Positions 35,602 through 44,098 of a stretch of DNA of 64,000 bases are shown piece by piece. Numbering within the stretch: the first letter of the stretch is position 1; each line of letters starts with the position of its first letter. Origin of the DNA: Pseudomonadaceae bacterium. Its GTDB lineage: Bacteria; Pseudomonadota; Gammaproteobacteria; Pseudomonadales; Pseudomonadaceae. Where the stretch lies: assembly GCA_900766265.1 (NCBI GenBank), contig CAAFUS010000013.1, forward strand, positions 620,001 to 684,000. The letters run 5' to 3'. The notes below the pieces were generated by a model. It saw only the letters and a program-made list of their open reading frames with translations, ran no database searches and was not told where the DNA came from. The translations under genes were made by a program, and so were the position numbers.

Positions 35602-35847
35602 TCAGCGAGGTACCAGCGCCGGCAACAGGTTGCGGGAAATCGCCTCGCGTACGGCTGGCAGCAGTGTGGCGCTGCTGCCGAGCAGTTCCTCCACCAGCCG
35701 GCGCAAGGCCAGCGCCCGTTCACCGTCGAGTCCGGTCACGGCCAGTTCGCAGGCGCGCTCTGGGCTCGCACCCGGTGGAATCGCCAGGCCGAGCGCCACC
35801 AGGCGCTCGCGAAAATCCTCGGCGTCGATCAGGTCGGCATGCATCAT
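35602..35847 (-). CDS. Small protein of the dgc operon, unknown function
   Basis: The 81-residue protein starts MMHADLIDAEDFRERLVALG and is acidic, Leu/Ala-rich and largely helical, with no signal peptide or recognised domain. AGGAGG lies 8 nt before the ATG at 35847. It is the last gene of the dipeptidase-DUF5943-dgcA-dgcB-etfA-etfB operon, 23 nt after etfB. That linkage suggests a role in dimethylglycine demethylation or its electron transfer, for instance as a small accessory subunit. About 190 bp beyond it (35412-35601) holds no gene. Confidence 0.65.
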   Translation of the reverse strand: MMHADLIDAEDFRERLVALGLAIPPGASPERACELAVTGLDGERALALRRLVEELLGSSATLLPAVREAISRNLLPALVPR

Positions 35848-35870
35848 GGTTCTTCCTCCTCGGTCAGCTG

Positions 35871-36644
35871 CTAGCGCAGCACCCCTTCGTCCAGCAGCAC
35901 ATTGAAGATAGCCTCTGCCGCGGCCTGCGGCGAAACCCCCTCGAGGGTCTGACCCCCTCCACCGGTGGCCTTGCGGGTAGCGGCGCGCATGCGATCGGCC
36001 GCGCTGCCGGCGCTGACTACCTTAAGGCGCTTGGGTCGCGGGCGGGCCGGTTGCAGCGTGGCGACGGCGAGCAGCGGATCGTCGGCCGGTGCGGCCTCCA
36101 GGACCTGCAGCTGGCCCCGGCGTGCCGGGCCGAAGGCGCTCTGGCGCGCCGCCGGGGCGCCGTTGTCGACGCTGGCCAGAAACGGCAGGCGCACCCGCAG
36201 CCGCCTGCGCTGGCCACGGGGCAGGGCCTGTAAGACCAGCGCCTGGCCGTTCTCGACCGATTCGATGTCTGCCAGGCCGACCACCAGTGGCCAGCCGAGC
36301 CGTTCGGCCAACAGGTACGGCAGCATCCCGGAGCCCTCGCCGGTTTCCGCCTGGCTCCCGGTCAGGACCAGTTGCGCGGGTGAGTTCGCCAAGTGCTCTA
36401 CCAGCGCCGGCAGGGCATCGGCCCGTGACGGCTGCTCGAGCACGGTCAACCCGGGCAGCCCCATGCCGAGGTAGGCACGCAGGGCCTCGTCGGCAGCATT
36501 GCCGGCATGTACCACCTGCAACCGCTCGCCGGCCAGCCGCAGGCCGAGTTCGACGGCGCGGGCGTCCTGCTCGGCGCGGCGAGGACGGCCGGAGGTGGGA
36601 TGCGCCCCGACCGAAACCAGGGCGACGATATGCAGATCAGTCAT
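35871..36644 (-). CDS. etfB: Electron transfer flavoprotein beta subunit, dgc-dedicated
   Basis: The 257-residue EtfB-like protein shows VSVGAHPTSGRPRRAEQDAR-type N-terminal sequence, TGSQAETGEGSGMLPYLLAERL (adenine-nucleotide binding region) and LPFLASVDNGAPAARQSAFG. With EtfA it should take electrons from the demethylase and pass them toward quinone. It lies between etfA and the 81-residue gene, so it is separate from the housekeeping ETF of fatty-acid oxidation. Sequence divergence from standard EtfB makes the direct partner uncertain. Confidence 0.82.
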   Translation of the reverse strand: MTDLHIVALVSVGAHPTSGRPRRAEQDARAVELGLRLAGERLQVVHAGNAADEALRAYLGMGLPGLTVLEQPSRADALPALVEHLANSPAQLVLTGSQAETGEGSGMLPYLLAERLGWPLVVGLADIESVENGQALVLQALPRGQRRRLRVRLPFLASVDNGAPAARQSAFGPARRGQLQVLEAAPADDPLLAVATLQPARPRPKRLKVVSAGSAADRMRAATRKATGGGGQTLEGVSPQAAAEAIFNVLLDEGVLR

Positions 36645-36727
36645 GGCTGAGCTCCGTAGGCTGGATAAGGCTCCACCGAATCACCGTGCGGTCGACAGGC
36701 GCGCGCGGTGACGCTGCCCCTCCAAGG

Positions 36728-37957
36728 TCAGGCCGCATCACGCCTCCCTGCCTGCCGATGGGCGGCGACGCGCTCGATCAGCGCCTGGAGGATGGCGGCC
36801 GAATCGCCAACGACGGCGAGGTCGGCACGCTTGATCATGTCGCAGCCCGGGTCGAGGTTGACCGCGATGACCTTTTCGCAGGCGCCGATGCCCTGCAGAT
36901 GCTGGATGGCCCCGGAGATGCCGACCGCCAGGTAGACCCGCGCGGTGACCCAGGTACCGGTGGCGCCGACTTGTCGCGCGCGTGGCATGTGCCCATCGTC
37001 CACCGCGACCCGCGACGCACCTTCGGTGGCGCCGAGGGCATCCGCGGCACGGTGGAACAGGTCCCAGTCGGTGACGCCGTTGCCGCCGGAGAGGATGAAT
37101 TCGGCCTCCCCCAGGGGGATCTGAGCCGGATCGACGGCGACCGCGCCGAGGTCTTCCATGCGCGGCAGATGGCTGATCGCGGGTGCGGGCAATTCGACCC
37201 GGCGGGCCTCGTGGCGGGTTTCGCTGACCGGCTCGGCGCATTCGGCAGCGGCCAGGATCAGGCGCGGCGTGGGCTGGACGAGGTCCTCGCGGCCGGCACC
37301 GGCGCGGCCGCTGCAGAGCCCGTCGCGGACCTGCCAGACACGCGTGGCCGGCCGTTCGCCCAGGCTTGCCGCCAGCCTGCGGCCGAGTTCGCCGCCACCG
37401 CTGCGGCTGTCGGGCAGCAGCCAGTGGCGCGGCGCGAAGCCGCTTTCCACCGCGCGCAGGGCCAGCAGGCGCTGCTCCGGGCAATAGCCGTCATAGGCGC
37501 CGCCGTCCAGGACCAGCAGCCGATCGACACCGGCGCTGTCGAAGGCGTCCTCCCTGGGCTGCCCGAAGACCACGGCCAGCACCGCCCCGGCCTCGCCGGC
37601 CAGCTGCCGGGCGAGGCCGAGCACATCCCGGTCATGGCTGCCGAGGCGGCCACCGACCATGTCCGGAACCACGGCGATCAGGTGGCTCGGCTGCTCGACG
37701 AGGTGCAGCGGCAAGCGCACCTCGGGTTGTGCGGCGCTGCGCTTCGGTGCGCCGCCTTGCTGGGCGCCGGAACGGTCGATGCGCTTGAGGCCGCTGGGGC
37801 CGGCGAAACCGGCCGCGAGGGCGTGGGGGTTCTTGCGGATCAGCCCGTTGGGGCCCATCCAGCGGGCTTCGCTTTTCTGCATCGCCACGTGCAGGGGATG
37901 CAGGCGGTTGCGGGCGATCCATTCGGCACGCGGGTCGCGGCGGATGATGTCGCTCAT
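36728..37957 (-). CDS. etfA: Electron transfer flavoprotein alpha subunit, dgc-dedicated
   Basis: The 409-residue protein is longer than typical EtfA (about 310) because of an N-terminal extension of roughly 90 residues (MSDIIRRDPRAEWIARNRLH onward). The C-terminal FAD domain has the ETF alpha signature region VYLAVGISGAIQHLQGIGA and VIAVNLDPGCDMIKRADLAV. It pairs with the adjacent etfB (83 nt apart) and follows dgcB by 88 nt. It likely accepts electrons released by DgcAB during dimethylglycine oxidation. The extension may mediate a pathway-specific contact. Confidence 0.85.
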   Translation of the reverse strand: MSDIIRRDPRAEWIARNRLHPLHVAMQKSEARWMGPNGLIRKNPHALAAGFAGPSGLKRIDRSGAQQGGAPKRSAAQPEVRLPLHLVEQPSHLIAVVPDMVGGRLGSHDRDVLGLARQLAGEAGAVLAVVFGQPREDAFDSAGVDRLLVLDGGAYDGYCPEQRLLALRAVESGFAPRHWLLPDSRSGGGELGRRLAASLGERPATRVWQVRDGLCSGRAGAGREDLVQPTPRLILAAAECAEPVSETRHEARRVELPAPAISHLPRMEDLGAVAVDPAQIPLGEAEFILSGGNGVTDWDLFHRAADALGATEGASRVAVDDGHMPRARQVGATGTWVTARVYLAVGISGAIQHLQGIGACEKVIAVNLDPGCDMIKRADLAVVGDSAAILQALIERVAAHRQAGRRDAA

Positions 37958-38045
37958 GACGGAATCTCCGGGGTGGGGCGGGGCGCGCGCAAGGGCGGGG
38001 CCAGGGGCGCCCGTCCTGCGCGTGAGGGGAACGCGCTAGCCATCA

Positions 38046-40025
38046 TCACGGTACCCGCGCCACTTCACGCGCCGCCGGCGCCGGCCGCTTCACCGCTGCG
38101 TCCGGCTCGATCAGCACTTCGGCCACCAGCTCAGCGATGTCCTTGACCTCCGGGCGCGGGCCGACCACGCCTTCGAGCATGGCGGTGCATTGCGGGCAGC
38201 CCACGGCCACCAGTTCGGCGCCTGTCTCGCGGATGTCGGCCATGCGCATGTCGGGTATCCGCTGGGTGCCGGGGATGTCGGTGATCGGTGCGCCGCCGCC
38301 TCCGCCGCAGCAGCGTGAGCGAAAGCCCGAGCGCTGCATCTCGCTGACCTGGATGCCAATCGCTGCGAGCACAGCGCGTGGCGCCTGGTATTCGCCGTTG
38401 TAGCGTCCCAGGTAGCAAGGATCGTGATAGGTCGCTCGGCCCGCCTTGCTCTGGCCGAGCCGGAGGGCGCTGCGACGTACCAGCTCGTCGATGAAGGTGC
38501 TGTGGTGCATCACCTCGTAGCGGCCGCCGAAGGCCCCGTATTCGTTCTTCAGGACATGGAAGCTGTGCGGATCGCAGGTGACGATCCGGGCGAAACGGTA
38601 GGCGGACAGGGTAGCGATGTTGCGCCTGGCCAGCGTCTGGAAGGTAGCCTCGTCACCGAGGCGGCGGGCGAGGTCGCCGCTGTCGCGTTCCTCCAGACCG
38701 AGCACGGCGAAGTCGACCTGGGCCGCCCGCAGGATCTTCACGAAAGCGCGAAGGGTGCGCTGGTTGCGCATGTCGAACGCGCCGTCGCCGACCCAGAACA
38801 GCACCTCGGCCGAGCTTTTTTCGCTCATCAGCGGCAGTCCGAGGTCAGCCGCCCAGTTGAGGCGCCCGCCAGGTGCGAAGCCGCCGGGGTTGTCGGTGGC
38901 GATCAGGTTCTCCAGCACATCGGCGCCCTTGCCGGGCGTGGCGCCTTTCTCCAAGGTCAGGTGCCGGCGCATGTCCACGATGGCGTCGACGTGCTCGATC
39001 ATCATCGGGCACTCCTCCACGCAGGCGCGGCAGGTGGTGCACGACCACAGGGTGTCGGCCTCGAGCAGGCCCCCGGCCCCGGCGACCACGATCGGCTGGT
39101 CGGGGCCGCCGCTGTGTTCGCCTACCGGCAGCCCGGGGTAGGGGCTGCCAAAGTAGGCCTTGTCGCTGCCGCCGGCGAGGCCCACGACCATGTCCTGGAT
39201 GAGCTTCTTCGGATTCAGCGGCTGGCCTGCGGCGAACGCCGGACACATCGCCTCGCAGCGCCCGCACTGTACGCAGGCATCGAAGCCGAGCAGTTGGTTC
39301 CAGGTGAAGTCGCGGGGTTTGCCGACCCCGAGCGGCACCGAGGCGTCTTCCAGATCCAATGGCTTGAGCCCGCTGGAGCGCGCTGCGCTGGCGTTGTGCG
39401 GGGCGCGGAAACGCTCTGGACGGCGGTGCCAGGCCAGGTGCAGGGCGCCGGCGAAGGCGTGTTTCATAGGCCCGCCCCAGGTCATGCCGAAGAAGAGCTC
39501 GGATACGCCCCAGGCCACGCCGACTGTAAGGACCGCGGCCAGCAGCCAGCCCCCGAAGCCTTCCGGCAGGATCCCGGCCACCGGCAACGTGACGAGGAAG
39601 AAGCTCGCCGCGAACATCAGCAGGCTCTTCGGCAGCCGCATCCAGGGGCCTTTCGACAGGCGCGAGGGCGGGTCGAGGCGTCGCTTGGCGACGAACAGGG
39701 CGCCGACGAACATGAGCACCGTGGCCGCCAGCAGGGCGAAGCCGAGGATGCGGTTGTGCAGGCCGAAGCCGTGGACGAGCACGGCGAGCAGCGCCGCGAG
39801 CACGAAGCCACCGGCGGTGGCCACGTGGGTTCGAGACATGTACCGGTCGCGCTCGACCACGTGGTGCAGGTCCACCAGGTAGCGGCGCGGCATCTTCATC
39901 AGCCCGCCGATCCAGTCGACCGGCGCCGGCCGGCCACGGCGCCACAGGACAAAGCGCCTGGTCGCACCGAGCACGGCGAGGGCCAGGGCGGTGAAGAGGA
40001 GAACCGGAAGTATCGTATCAAGCAT
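38046..40025 (-). CDS. dgcB: Membrane iron-sulfur oxidoreductase DgcB
   Basis: The 659-residue protein has an N-terminal membrane part (four to five hydrophobic segments within about residues 5-175). Two [4Fe-4S] motifs follow: CVQCGRCEAMCP (Cys251, 254, 257, 261) and CTTCRACVEECP (Cys329, 332, 335, 339). C-terminal CCG domains include DPCYLGRYNGEY and RSGFRSRCCGGGGG. With DgcA it demethylates dimethylglycine to sarcosine, and the Fe-S and membrane parts suggest electron delivery to the respiratory chain. It lies 100 nt after dgcA, across a palindromic repeat. Confidence 0.9.
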   Translation of the reverse strand: MLDTILPVLLFTALALAVLGATRRFVLWRRGRPAPVDWIGGLMKMPRRYLVDLHHVVERDRYMSRTHVATAGGFVLAALLAVLVHGFGLHNRILGFALLAATVLMFVGALFVAKRRLDPPSRLSKGPWMRLPKSLLMFAASFFLVTLPVAGILPEGFGGWLLAAVLTVGVAWGVSELFFGMTWGGPMKHAFAGALHLAWHRRPERFRAPHNASAARSSGLKPLDLEDASVPLGVGKPRDFTWNQLLGFDACVQCGRCEAMCPAFAAGQPLNPKKLIQDMVVGLAGGSDKAYFGSPYPGLPVGEHSGGPDQPIVVAGAGGLLEADTLWSCTTCRACVEECPMMIEHVDAIVDMRRHLTLEKGATPGKGADVLENLIATDNPGGFAPGGRLNWAADLGLPLMSEKSSAEVLFWVGDGAFDMRNQRTLRAFVKILRAAQVDFAVLGLEERDSGDLARRLGDEATFQTLARRNIATLSAYRFARIVTCDPHSFHVLKNEYGAFGGRYEVMHHSTFIDELVRRSALRLGQSKAGRATYHDPCYLGRYNGEYQAPRAVLAAIGIQVSEMQRSGFRSRCCGGGGGAPITDIPGTQRIPDMRMADIRETGAELVAVGCPQCTAMLEGVVGPRPEVKDIAELVAEVLIEPDAAVKRPAPAAREVARVP

Positions 40026-40045
40026 TGCCGCTCACCCGATCTGGG

Positions 40046-40123
40046 AGCTGAAAGCCGGAGGCCGGAAGCTGAAAGCGGTTCGGTCGCTTTCCACTTTCGG
40101 CCTCAAGCGTCCAGCTTCAAGCC
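40046..40123. repeat. Palindromic repeat between dgcA and dgcB
   Basis: AGCTGAAAGC occurs twice on the left (40046-40055 and 40067-40076). Near-complementary sequence follows, including AGCTTCAAGC (40113-40122), giving an interrupted hairpin that fills the 100-nt gap. It is related in unit sequence to the tkt-epd element (15912-15986). In an mRNA it could separate or stabilise the dgcA and dgcB transcripts. Confidence 0.6.
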
Positions 40124-40125
40124 TC

Positions 40126-42198
40126 TTAGAAGTCCTTGCACAGCCGCAGCGCGTCATAGATCGCCGCGTGGGTATTGCGCTGGGCCACGCAGTCGCCGAT
40201 GCGGAACAGCAGGTAGCCGCCGGCCACCCTCTCGTCGAGGCTCGCCAGGCAGGGCTGCGGCGCGATGGCGAACAGCGCGTCGACGTCGATCTGGCCCTTG
40301 TTGAGCGAGCCCTCCTTGAGCGCGTAGTACAGCGACTCGTCCGGACGCACGCCGTTTTCGACGACGATCTGGTCCACGACGCGCTCCTCCCTCACGCCGG
40401 TGTATTCGTTCTCCAGCACCGCGATCTTCTTGTCGCCCTCGGCGTAGACCTTCTCCAGCGCCAGGTCGCCGGTCATGATCACCTCTTTGGGGTAGAGGCT
40501 GCGGTAGTAGGTGGGGAAGCTGGTGCCGCCGACGGCCACGCCCGGCTTGATGTCGTCGGTGACGATCTCGACCTGGCTGCCCTTGTCGGCGAGGAAGTCG
40601 GCGACCGACATGCCGGTGAATTCACAGATGGTGTCGTAGACCAGCACGTTCCTGCCCGGGGCCACCTTGCCGGAGAGGATGTCCCAACTGCTGACCACCA
40701 GCCCTTCGGCCGCCCCCCAGTGCTCGACCTGTTCGAGGAAGGGCTGCCCGCCGTTGGCCAGGAGGACGATGTCGGCGCGCAGGTCATGGACGGTGTCCAC
40801 GTCCGCCGCGGTGCCCAGGCGCAGGTCGATCCCCAGGCGCGCCAGCTCCAGCTGGTACCAGCGGGTGATGCCGGCGATCTGGTCGCGCTGCGGGGCCTTC
40901 GCGGCCAGGGTGATCTGCCCGCCCAGTTGCTCCTGCTTCTCGAAAAGCGTCACCTCATGGCCGCGCTCGGCACAGACGCGCGCAGCCTCCATGCCGGCCG
41001 GGCCGCCGCCGACGACCACCACGCGGCGTCTGGGCCCTGCCGACTTTTCGATGATGTGCGGCACGCCCAGGTATTCGCGGCTGGTCGCCGCGTTCTGGAT
41101 GCACAGCACATCCAGCCCCTGGTACTGGCGGTCGATGCAGTAGTTGGCGCCGACGCACTGCTTGATCTGGTCGACCTGGCCCATCCTGATCTTGGCGATC
41201 AGGTGCGGGTCGGCGATGTGCGCGCGGGTCATGCCGACCATGTCCACGTAGCCGCCTTCGAGGATGCGGGTGGCCTGGTTCGGGTCCTTGATGTTCTGCG
41301 CATGCAGCACCGGCACCTTGACCACTTCCTTGATGCCGGCCGCCAGGTGCAGGAAGGGCTCGGGCGGGAAGCTCATGTTGGGGATGACGTTGGCCAGGGT
41401 GTTGTGGGTGTCGCACCCTGATCCGACCACCCCGATGAAATCGATCATGCCAGTGGCGTCGTAATAGGCGGCGATCTGCTTCATGTCCTCGTGGGAAAGG
41501 CCGTCGGGGTGGAATTCGTCGCCGCAGATGCGCATGCCCACGCAGAAGTCGTCGCCCACCTCGGCGCGCACGGCCTTGAGCACTTCCAGGCCGAAGCGCA
41601 TGCGGTTCTCGAAGCTGCCTCCCCATTCGTCGGTGCGCTTGTTCACCCGCGGCGACCAGAATTGGTCGATCAGGTGCTGGTGCACGGCCGACAGCTCGAC
41701 GCCGTCCAGGCCGCCCTCCTTGGCGCGCCGGGCGGCCTGGGCGAAGTTGCCGATCACCCGTTGGATTTCTTCGGGCTCGATGGTCTTGCAGGTGGCGCGA
41801 TGCACCGGCTCGCGGATGCCGGAAGGCGACATCAGGGTCGGCCAGTGGTAGCCGTCCCAGCGCGAGCGACGGCCCATGTGGGTAATCTGGATCATGATCT
41901 TGGCGCCATGCTTGTGCATGGCGTCGGCCAGGTTGCGGAAGTGCGGGATGATCCGGTCGGTGGACAGGTTCACCGAACTCCACCATTGCTGCGGACTGTC
42001 GATGGCGACTACGGACGAACCGCCGCAGATGGCCAGCCCGATGCCACCCTTGGCTTTCTCTTCGTAGTATTTGACGTAGCGCTCGGTGGTCATGCCGCCG
42101 TCGGTGGCGTAGACCTCGGCGTGCGCGGTGGAGAGCACGCGGTTGCGGATGGTCAGTTTGCCGATCTGGATCGGCTGGAACATTGCTTCGAAGGCCAT
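40126..42198 (-). CDS. dgcA: Dimethylglycine demethylase flavoprotein DgcA
   Basis: The 690-residue protein has an old-yellow-enzyme-like FMN barrel in the first 370 residues (MFQPIQIGKLTIRNRVLSTA; GAKIMIQITHMGRRS). A C-terminal NAD/FAD-type domain follows (VVVVGGGPAGMEAARVCAER, about 390-410). Cysteines in the linker (CVGANYCIDRQYQG...CIQNAATSRE) fit the [4Fe-4S] of this trimethylamine-dehydrogenase-like class. With DgcB it converts dimethylglycine to sarcosine, releasing formaldehyde. It is the third gene of its operon, 108 nt after the DUF5943-like gene. Confidence 0.92.
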   Translation of the reverse strand: MAFEAMFQPIQIGKLTIRNRVLSTAHAEVYATDGGMTTERYVKYYEEKAKGGIGLAICGGSSVVAIDSPQQWWSSVNLSTDRIIPHFRNLADAMHKHGAKIMIQITHMGRRSRWDGYHWPTLMSPSGIREPVHRATCKTIEPEEIQRVIGNFAQAARRAKEGGLDGVELSAVHQHLIDQFWSPRVNKRTDEWGGSFENRMRFGLEVLKAVRAEVGDDFCVGMRICGDEFHPDGLSHEDMKQIAAYYDATGMIDFIGVVGSGCDTHNTLANVIPNMSFPPEPFLHLAAGIKEVVKVPVLHAQNIKDPNQATRILEGGYVDMVGMTRAHIADPHLIAKIRMGQVDQIKQCVGANYCIDRQYQGLDVLCIQNAATSREYLGVPHIIEKSAGPRRRVVVVGGGPAGMEAARVCAERGHEVTLFEKQEQLGGQITLAAKAPQRDQIAGITRWYQLELARLGIDLRLGTAADVDTVHDLRADIVLLANGGQPFLEQVEHWGAAEGLVVSSWDILSGKVAPGRNVLVYDTICEFTGMSVADFLADKGSQVEIVTDDIKPGVAVGGTSFPTYYRSLYPKEVIMTGDLALEKVYAEGDKKIAVLENEYTGVREERVVDQIVVENGVRPDESLYYALKEGSLNKGQIDVDALFAIAPQPCLASLDERVAGGYLLFRIGDCVAQRNTHAAIYDALRLCKDF

Positions 42199-42306
42199 TT
42201 TCCTTTTCCTCGATTCGGCTACTGCGCGCTCACGCTGCGCGGCGTGTCTCTGCGTAGGGCGGATGACCGAAGCCTTCCACCAGCGCCGGTGTCGCAGATC
42301 GTTCGG

Positions 42307-42837
42307 TTACAGCGGGCGGGTCACGAACAGCCCGTCGTCGTGGCCGTCCTCGGCGCCGCTGTATTCCTGCACGGTCACCGTACGGATCGGGCTGCCGGCG
42401 GCGGCGAGAATCTGGTCCAGGGCGCCGGAGAACCAGCCGGTGAACATGTAATCCACCTTGCGATTGACCTTGCCGTACACATACACGAAGGCGGAGTGAC
42501 GCAGGCGCACCTGGGCGTGGCCGGTCTCCAGGTCGAGCTGCTGGATGTCGAACAGCCCCCAGCCGCGCTGCGAGATGCGCTTCATGTAGTGCTCGAACAC
42601 CGCCGCGCCTTCGAGGCCATGGCACTCGGCTTCCTTCTCGCACCAGTGCCAGGCGGACGTATAGCCGGCCTTGTAGAGGATCTCGGCGTACTTCTCCGCG
42701 CCGAGCACCTCTTCGATGCCCCTGTGGTTGTTGACGAAGAAATGGCGCGGCACATAGAGCATCGGCAGCGCATCGGTGGTCCAGACGCCGGTCTCGTCGT
42801 CGACCTGGATGGGCATTTCGGGGGCGTGGCTGGGCAT
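42307..42837 (-). CDS. DUF5943-like protein of the dgc operon
   Basis: The 176-residue cytosolic protein of unknown function starts MPSHAPEMPIQVDDETGVWT. It contains HWCEKEAECHGLEGAAVFEHY, which resembles small-molecule-binding 4VR/V4R-type folds. The ATG at 42837 follows GGAG by 8 nt and is preferred over an upstream GTG. It sits between the dipeptidase-like gene and dgcA in all likelihood on one transcript, matching the conserved pseudomonad order. Linkage suggests a helper of dimethylglycine demethylation, for example in cofactor or formaldehyde handling; nothing in the sequence proves this. Confidence 0.75.
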   Translation of the reverse strand: MPSHAPEMPIQVDDETGVWTTDALPMLYVPRHFFVNNHRGIEEVLGAEKYAEILYKAGYTSAWHWCEKEAECHGLEGAAVFEHYMKRISQRGWGLFDIQQLDLETGHAQVRLRHSAFVYVYGKVNRKVDYMFTGWFSGALDQILAAAGSPIRTVTVQEYSGAEDGHDDGLFVTRPL

Positions 42838-42974
42838 GTGAAACACTCCGGATCAAGTCAGGCGTAGGGTGGATGGCCGATGCCACCCACCGCGAAGGTG
42901 GTCGTGCCGCAAAGGACCTGGGAGGTCCCCGGGCCGGACGGTGGATGCGGGTTCGCCGTCATCCACCCTGCGGG

Positions 42975-43952
42975 CTATTCATGCCAGACGTCGGCAAGCA
43001 CCCTGACCCAGTTCTCGCCCATCACCTTGCGCACGGTGCGCTCGGACATGCCGCGCTTGAGGAGCGTCTCGGTGAGGTTGGGAAATTCGCCCACGGTACG
43101 GATGCCCAGCGGGTTGACGATCTTGCCGAAGCTGGTCAGGCGTCGGGCGTAGCCCTTGTCGTGGGTCAGCCACTCGAAGAAGTCCTGACCGTGCCCCTGG
43201 GTGAAATCGGTACCGATGCCGATGGCATCCTCACCGACGATGTTCATCACGTACTCGATGGCTTCGGCGTAGTCGTCGATGGTCGAGTCGATGCCCTTGG
43301 CCAGGAAGGGCGCGAACATGGTCACACCGACGAAGCCGCCATGGTCGGCGATGAACTTCAATTCGGCATCGGACTTGTTGCGCGGATGTTCCTTGAGGCC
43401 CGACGGCAGGCAATGGGAGTAGCAGACCGGTTTCTTCGAGGCGAGGATGACTTCCTCGCTGGTCTTGCTGCCAACGTGGGAGAGGTCGCACATGATGCCG
43501 ACGCGGTTCATCTCGGCGACCACCTCGTGGCCGAAACCGGACAGCCCGCCGTCGCGCTCGTAGCAACCGGTGCCGACTAGATTCTGGGTGTTGTAGCACA
43601 GCTGCACGATGCCCACGCCGAGCTGCTTGAACACCTCCACGTAGCCCAACTGGTCCTCGAAGGCGTGGGCGTTCTGGAAGCCGAAGATGATGCCGGTCTT
43701 GCCCAGCTCCTTGGCCTTGCGGATGTCGGCGGTCGAGCGGACCTGCAACACCAGGTCGGCGTTGTCGCGGATCAGTTTCTGGCTGGCGGCGATGTTGTTC
43801 ACCGTGGCCTGGAAGCCTTCCCAGACCGACACCGTGCAGTTGGCCGCGCTGAGGCCACCGCGGCGCATGTCCTCGAAGAGTTCACGGTTCCATTTGGCGA
43901 TGATCAGGCCGTCGATGACGATGCTGTCGGCGTGCAGTTCGGCTGGGGTCAT
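42975..43952 (-). CDS. Renal-dipeptidase-fold protein with an incomplete metal site
   Basis: The 325-residue TIM-barrel protein belongs to the membrane dipeptidase family (M19). In active members an N-terminal DGHND-type motif and a Glu bind the first zinc. Here these positions read VIDGLIIAKWN (residues 12-22) and FGFQNAH, with Gln93 in place of the bridging Glu. Second-site ligands persist in DLSHV (His159) and YSHC (His180), and Asp249 remains in GIGTDF. No signal peptide is seen, so it is cytosolic. It leads the dgc operon, and its substrate is unlikely to be an ordinary dipeptide. Confidence 0.85.
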   Translation of the reverse strand: MTPAELHADSIVIDGLIIAKWNRELFEDMRRGGLSAANCTVSVWEGFQATVNNIAASQKLIRDNADLVLQVRSTADIRKAKELGKTGIIFGFQNAHAFEDQLGYVEVFKQLGVGIVQLCYNTQNLVGTGCYERDGGLSGFGHEVVAEMNRVGIMCDLSHVGSKTSEEVILASKKPVCYSHCLPSGLKEHPRNKSDAELKFIADHGGFVGVTMFAPFLAKGIDSTIDDYAEAIEYVMNIVGEDAIGIGTDFTQGHGQDFFEWLTHDKGYARRLTSFGKIVNPLGIRTVGEFPNLTETLLKRGMSERTVRKVMGENWVRVLADVWHE

Positions 43953-44024
43953 CAGGCTGTCCCTTGGCTCTGGCGCCGGATCGGTTGCCGACGCGTTGGG
44001 GGCAGCTTATCCCCCGGAGCCTTG

Positions 44025-44046
44025 TGCGACCCGGTGCAAAAACGAC
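44025..44046. promoter_or_regulatory. Candidate GbdR-type element upstream of the dgc operon
   Basis: TGCGAC (44025-44030) is followed 16 nt later by a second CGAC (44043-44046), about 75-95 nt before the operon's first ATG. TGCGAC also occurs before cbcV, glyA and gbcAB, all expected GbdR targets. The assignment is by recurrence and is not verified. Confidence 0.45.
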
Positions 44047-44098
44047 CGGCGAATTGCCGAAAGCGTCACCCGGGCGATCGTCTCCGTCGCTGCCGCAG

